Shown here: positions 62,381 through 64,000 of the stretch, in pieces | Layout: the number at the start of each line of letters is the position of its first letter | Numbering within the stretch: position 1 is the stretch's first letter | Assembly (NCBI GenBank): GCA_026936335.1 | Contig: JAPMXV010000068.1 | Location: 248,001 to 312,000 of the forward strand | Length of the DNA stretch: 64,000 nt | Origin: Mantamonas sphyraenae | Taxonomy: Eukaryota; CRuMs; Mantamonadidae | Direction: 5' to 3' | Position numbers and translations under genes: made by a program | The notes under the pieces: generated by a model | The model's input: the letters and a program-made list of their open reading frames with translations, nothing else | The model's database searches: none | Told to the model about the DNA's origin: nothing

Positions 62381-64000
62381 CTATGCTGTGACTGTGGTGG
62401 TGAACTCACGCTTCAGCATCTCCAGGGTGCCATCGTCACGCACATTGAGGTGGGCGTGCAACAGACCCAGGTCGCTCCACGCCTGTTTAAAGACATTCAC
62501 ATTTTGGCGAAAGACGCACGGCCACACGTCGTCGTCAGGACACTGTTTGGCGTCAAAGGCCTCGCTGGCGGGCAACTTGTGGGCGTAGGGAAGCCAGCAG
62601 CCTGGCTCTGTGTCGTCGTCAGCGGACGAGGAGTCGCGGGAGGAGGAGGAGGAGGAGGAGGCAGCACGTGCATCCATGGTGCCATGGCCTCCCATGTGTT
62701 GGATGAGATTGTACACAAAGGCCATGTTGAAGCGATCGGCGCCAAAGTGACGCTGTGCCTCGAGGGTGGCCGTGTTGATCCATGCGCCTGTGAGTTGGGC
62801 CACGGAAGCCACGGCCACGTTTTCCAGGAGGAACATGGAGTAGGCACGCATGGATTCGCCATGCATGAGGATGCCATTCATGCCATAGGAGACACGGAGG
62901 GCGGTAAACTGGGGATGGTACAGTTGGACCTTGGCCAGCACGTAGGAGAGGGTTTTCAGTGCAAAGGGACACAACCGCGTGTCATCCTCCACAAACATCA
63001 CATACCGAGATCGACCATGAAGCAACAGGGCCAACGAGGCCACATCGCATGTGTACTGTCGTTCACTGCCACTGGGGATGCCCACCAATTGCTTCTCCTT
63101 TGCCGAGTTTGTGGTTGTGGTGCTTGTGGTGCTGGTGGTGGTACTCTCCTCTCCTTGCTTCCCTGTGTTGGTGCTCTCTTGCGTGTGCTGTGCTTCAAAG
63201 CCCTCAAAGGGGTCGTGGAACCCAGCGGTGTTGTCCACAAAGCGTACGGCCGGGGAGTGGGCATACTTGAGTTTGGCCTGTGCAAAGGCTTCGTGTTTGC
63301 CTGGTGCATGGTTCATCACCACCACCAGGGTGCCACTCTCCACCTGTTCCACAATCGATTCCAGTGTCTCCAACAGTGTCTCCTTGCCCTTTCCCCGGGG
63401 CACCGTGTTGATGGCCACTGTCAATTCCGTGGGTCGCATTTTCCTGTGATCAGAGTGGGGTAGGGTGTGAGTGTGTGTGTGAGAGAGTGTGTGATCCCAT
63501 TCCCCCCCTTTCCGTTCCCTTCCACCCGACCACGTACAAGTCTTCGACAAAGCCAGCGGCAGCCGCCTGCACTTCGACCACCCGTTGTTGCAACTGTTCA
63601 ATGGCAGGTCTTAACCTGGGCAGCTGTTCCTCCATGAACGATGCTGTGCCTCTGAATTGCTTCATGGCTGCGATCCACTTGCGTTCATACTCGCTCAATG
63701 GCCTGTCCAGCACCTCTTTCTTCAGCCGTTCCAACTCCGCCGCCTTTCGCGCCGCCTCCTCCTGTGCACGTCGCATTGCCTCTTGCCGCTGTGTGGTGGT
63801 GTGCACGACAGTGGGTGTGTGGTCAGTCATCACATGTTGGTCACCATTTTGCACAGCACACAACCACCACCACCTACCAATGCCTCTTGCCTTTGTCGTT
63901 CCTCTTCCTGCTTTCGTCTCTGTTCCTCCTCTCGTCTCTGCCTCTCTTCCTCCCTTGCCTTTTCCTCTGCCCTCAACCGTGTCTCTTCCTCTTCCCTCTG
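62381..64000 (-). CDS. Putative glycosyltransferase with N-terminal coiled coil (5' partial at window edge)
   Basis: Exons 64000-63878 (open at the edge), 63788-63538 and 62381-63443 join in phase (donors GTAGGT, GTACGT; acceptors CACACAG, ATCACAG). The visible N-terminal part is a Glu/Arg/Gln coiled coil continuing off the window, then ELERLKKEVLDRPLSEYERK and an Ala-rich helix. The last ~350 residues resemble a GT-A glycosyltransferase: VAINTVPRGKGKETLLETL, VVVMNHAPGK, and RYVMFVEDDTRLCP with an EDD metal-binding motif, as in MGAT4 (GT54) or PGAP4-like N-acetyl-sugar transferases. Substrate is unknown. A Ser run follows in the C-terminal third. No membrane anchor is visible in the part present. 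Confidence 0.6.

Noticed and set aside
1-64000. tRNA or rRNA genes
   Set aside because: No cloverleaf-like segment with GGTTCGAATCC-type loop or rRNA core sequence was recognised on reading; a covariance-model scan would be decisive.

Overview
This is 64 kb of nuclear DNA from a mitochondrion-bearing unicellular eukaryote. The evidence is spliceosomal GT-AG introns (about 39-640 nt, mostly GTGAGT/GTAAGN donors and ACAG acceptors), genes such as casein kinase 2 beta, a Na+/K+-type P-ATPase, a myotubularin with FYVE finger, the ATP10 assembly factor, a mitochondrial carrier and L-seryl-tRNA(Sec) kinase, and very compact spacing (12-270 bp between genes, several divergent pairs sharing 70-250 bp). 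DNA is GC-rich with GC-ending codons, which creates long meaningless antisense frames. No plastid gene is seen, and Na+/K+-ATPase, PSTK and MTMR argue against a plant or typical fungus. A heterotrophic protist is likely; I cannot name the species.

Layout. 1-3.3 kb: 3' part of an NB-ARC/TPR protein with 14 almost identical 129-bp repeats and a C-terminal CCCH finger. 3.3-12.6 kb (minus): a small EF-hand gene and a giant PH-C2-lamin-tail scaffold. 12.8-16.7 kb: a trehalose-phosphate synthase/phosphatase homologue that looks catalytically dead in both domains. 16.7-27.0 kb (minus): remains of one or two surface-protein genes (Ig-like repeats, Cys-rich module and polytopic membrane region at 16.7-21.1; signal peptide and SBBP propeller repeats at 26.4-27.0), separated by a ~5 kb insertion coding for a 1657-aa protein with a Fanzor/TnpB-type RuvC nuclease end and an apparent XPG/PIN-like nuclease beginning. 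27.2-40.6 kb: F-box/ankyrin, PADR1-domain, CK2 beta, LRR, kelch-like, DUF3501 and mitochondrial carrier genes. 40.7-48.3 kb: second accessory block, with an intact IS630/Tc1-mariner DD34E transposase followed by an 1898-aa protein joining a ubiquitin-specific-protease-like domain to a second Fanzor/TnpB-type RuvC nuclease. 48.4-64 kb: housekeeping genes for Na+/K+-ATPase, ATP10, PSTK, TSPO, PDCD2, choline-transporter-like protein, myotubularin and a glycosyltransferase (partial at the right edge).

Most interesting: two unrelated-looking, domain-fused Fanzor-like predicted RNA-guided nucleases within 27 kb, each with its own spliced intron, one apparently interrupting a host gene and the other next to a DDE transposase. 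The fusions (protease-RuvC and PIN-RuvC) are the candidates for an undescribed system.

Limits: exon joins were deduced from frame, splice motifs and family motifs, and checked for divisibility by three, without transcripts. Four reading-frame breaks (near 724, 1915, 17861 and 17476) could each be repaired by one extra G in a G run, so they may be assembly errors rather than mutations.
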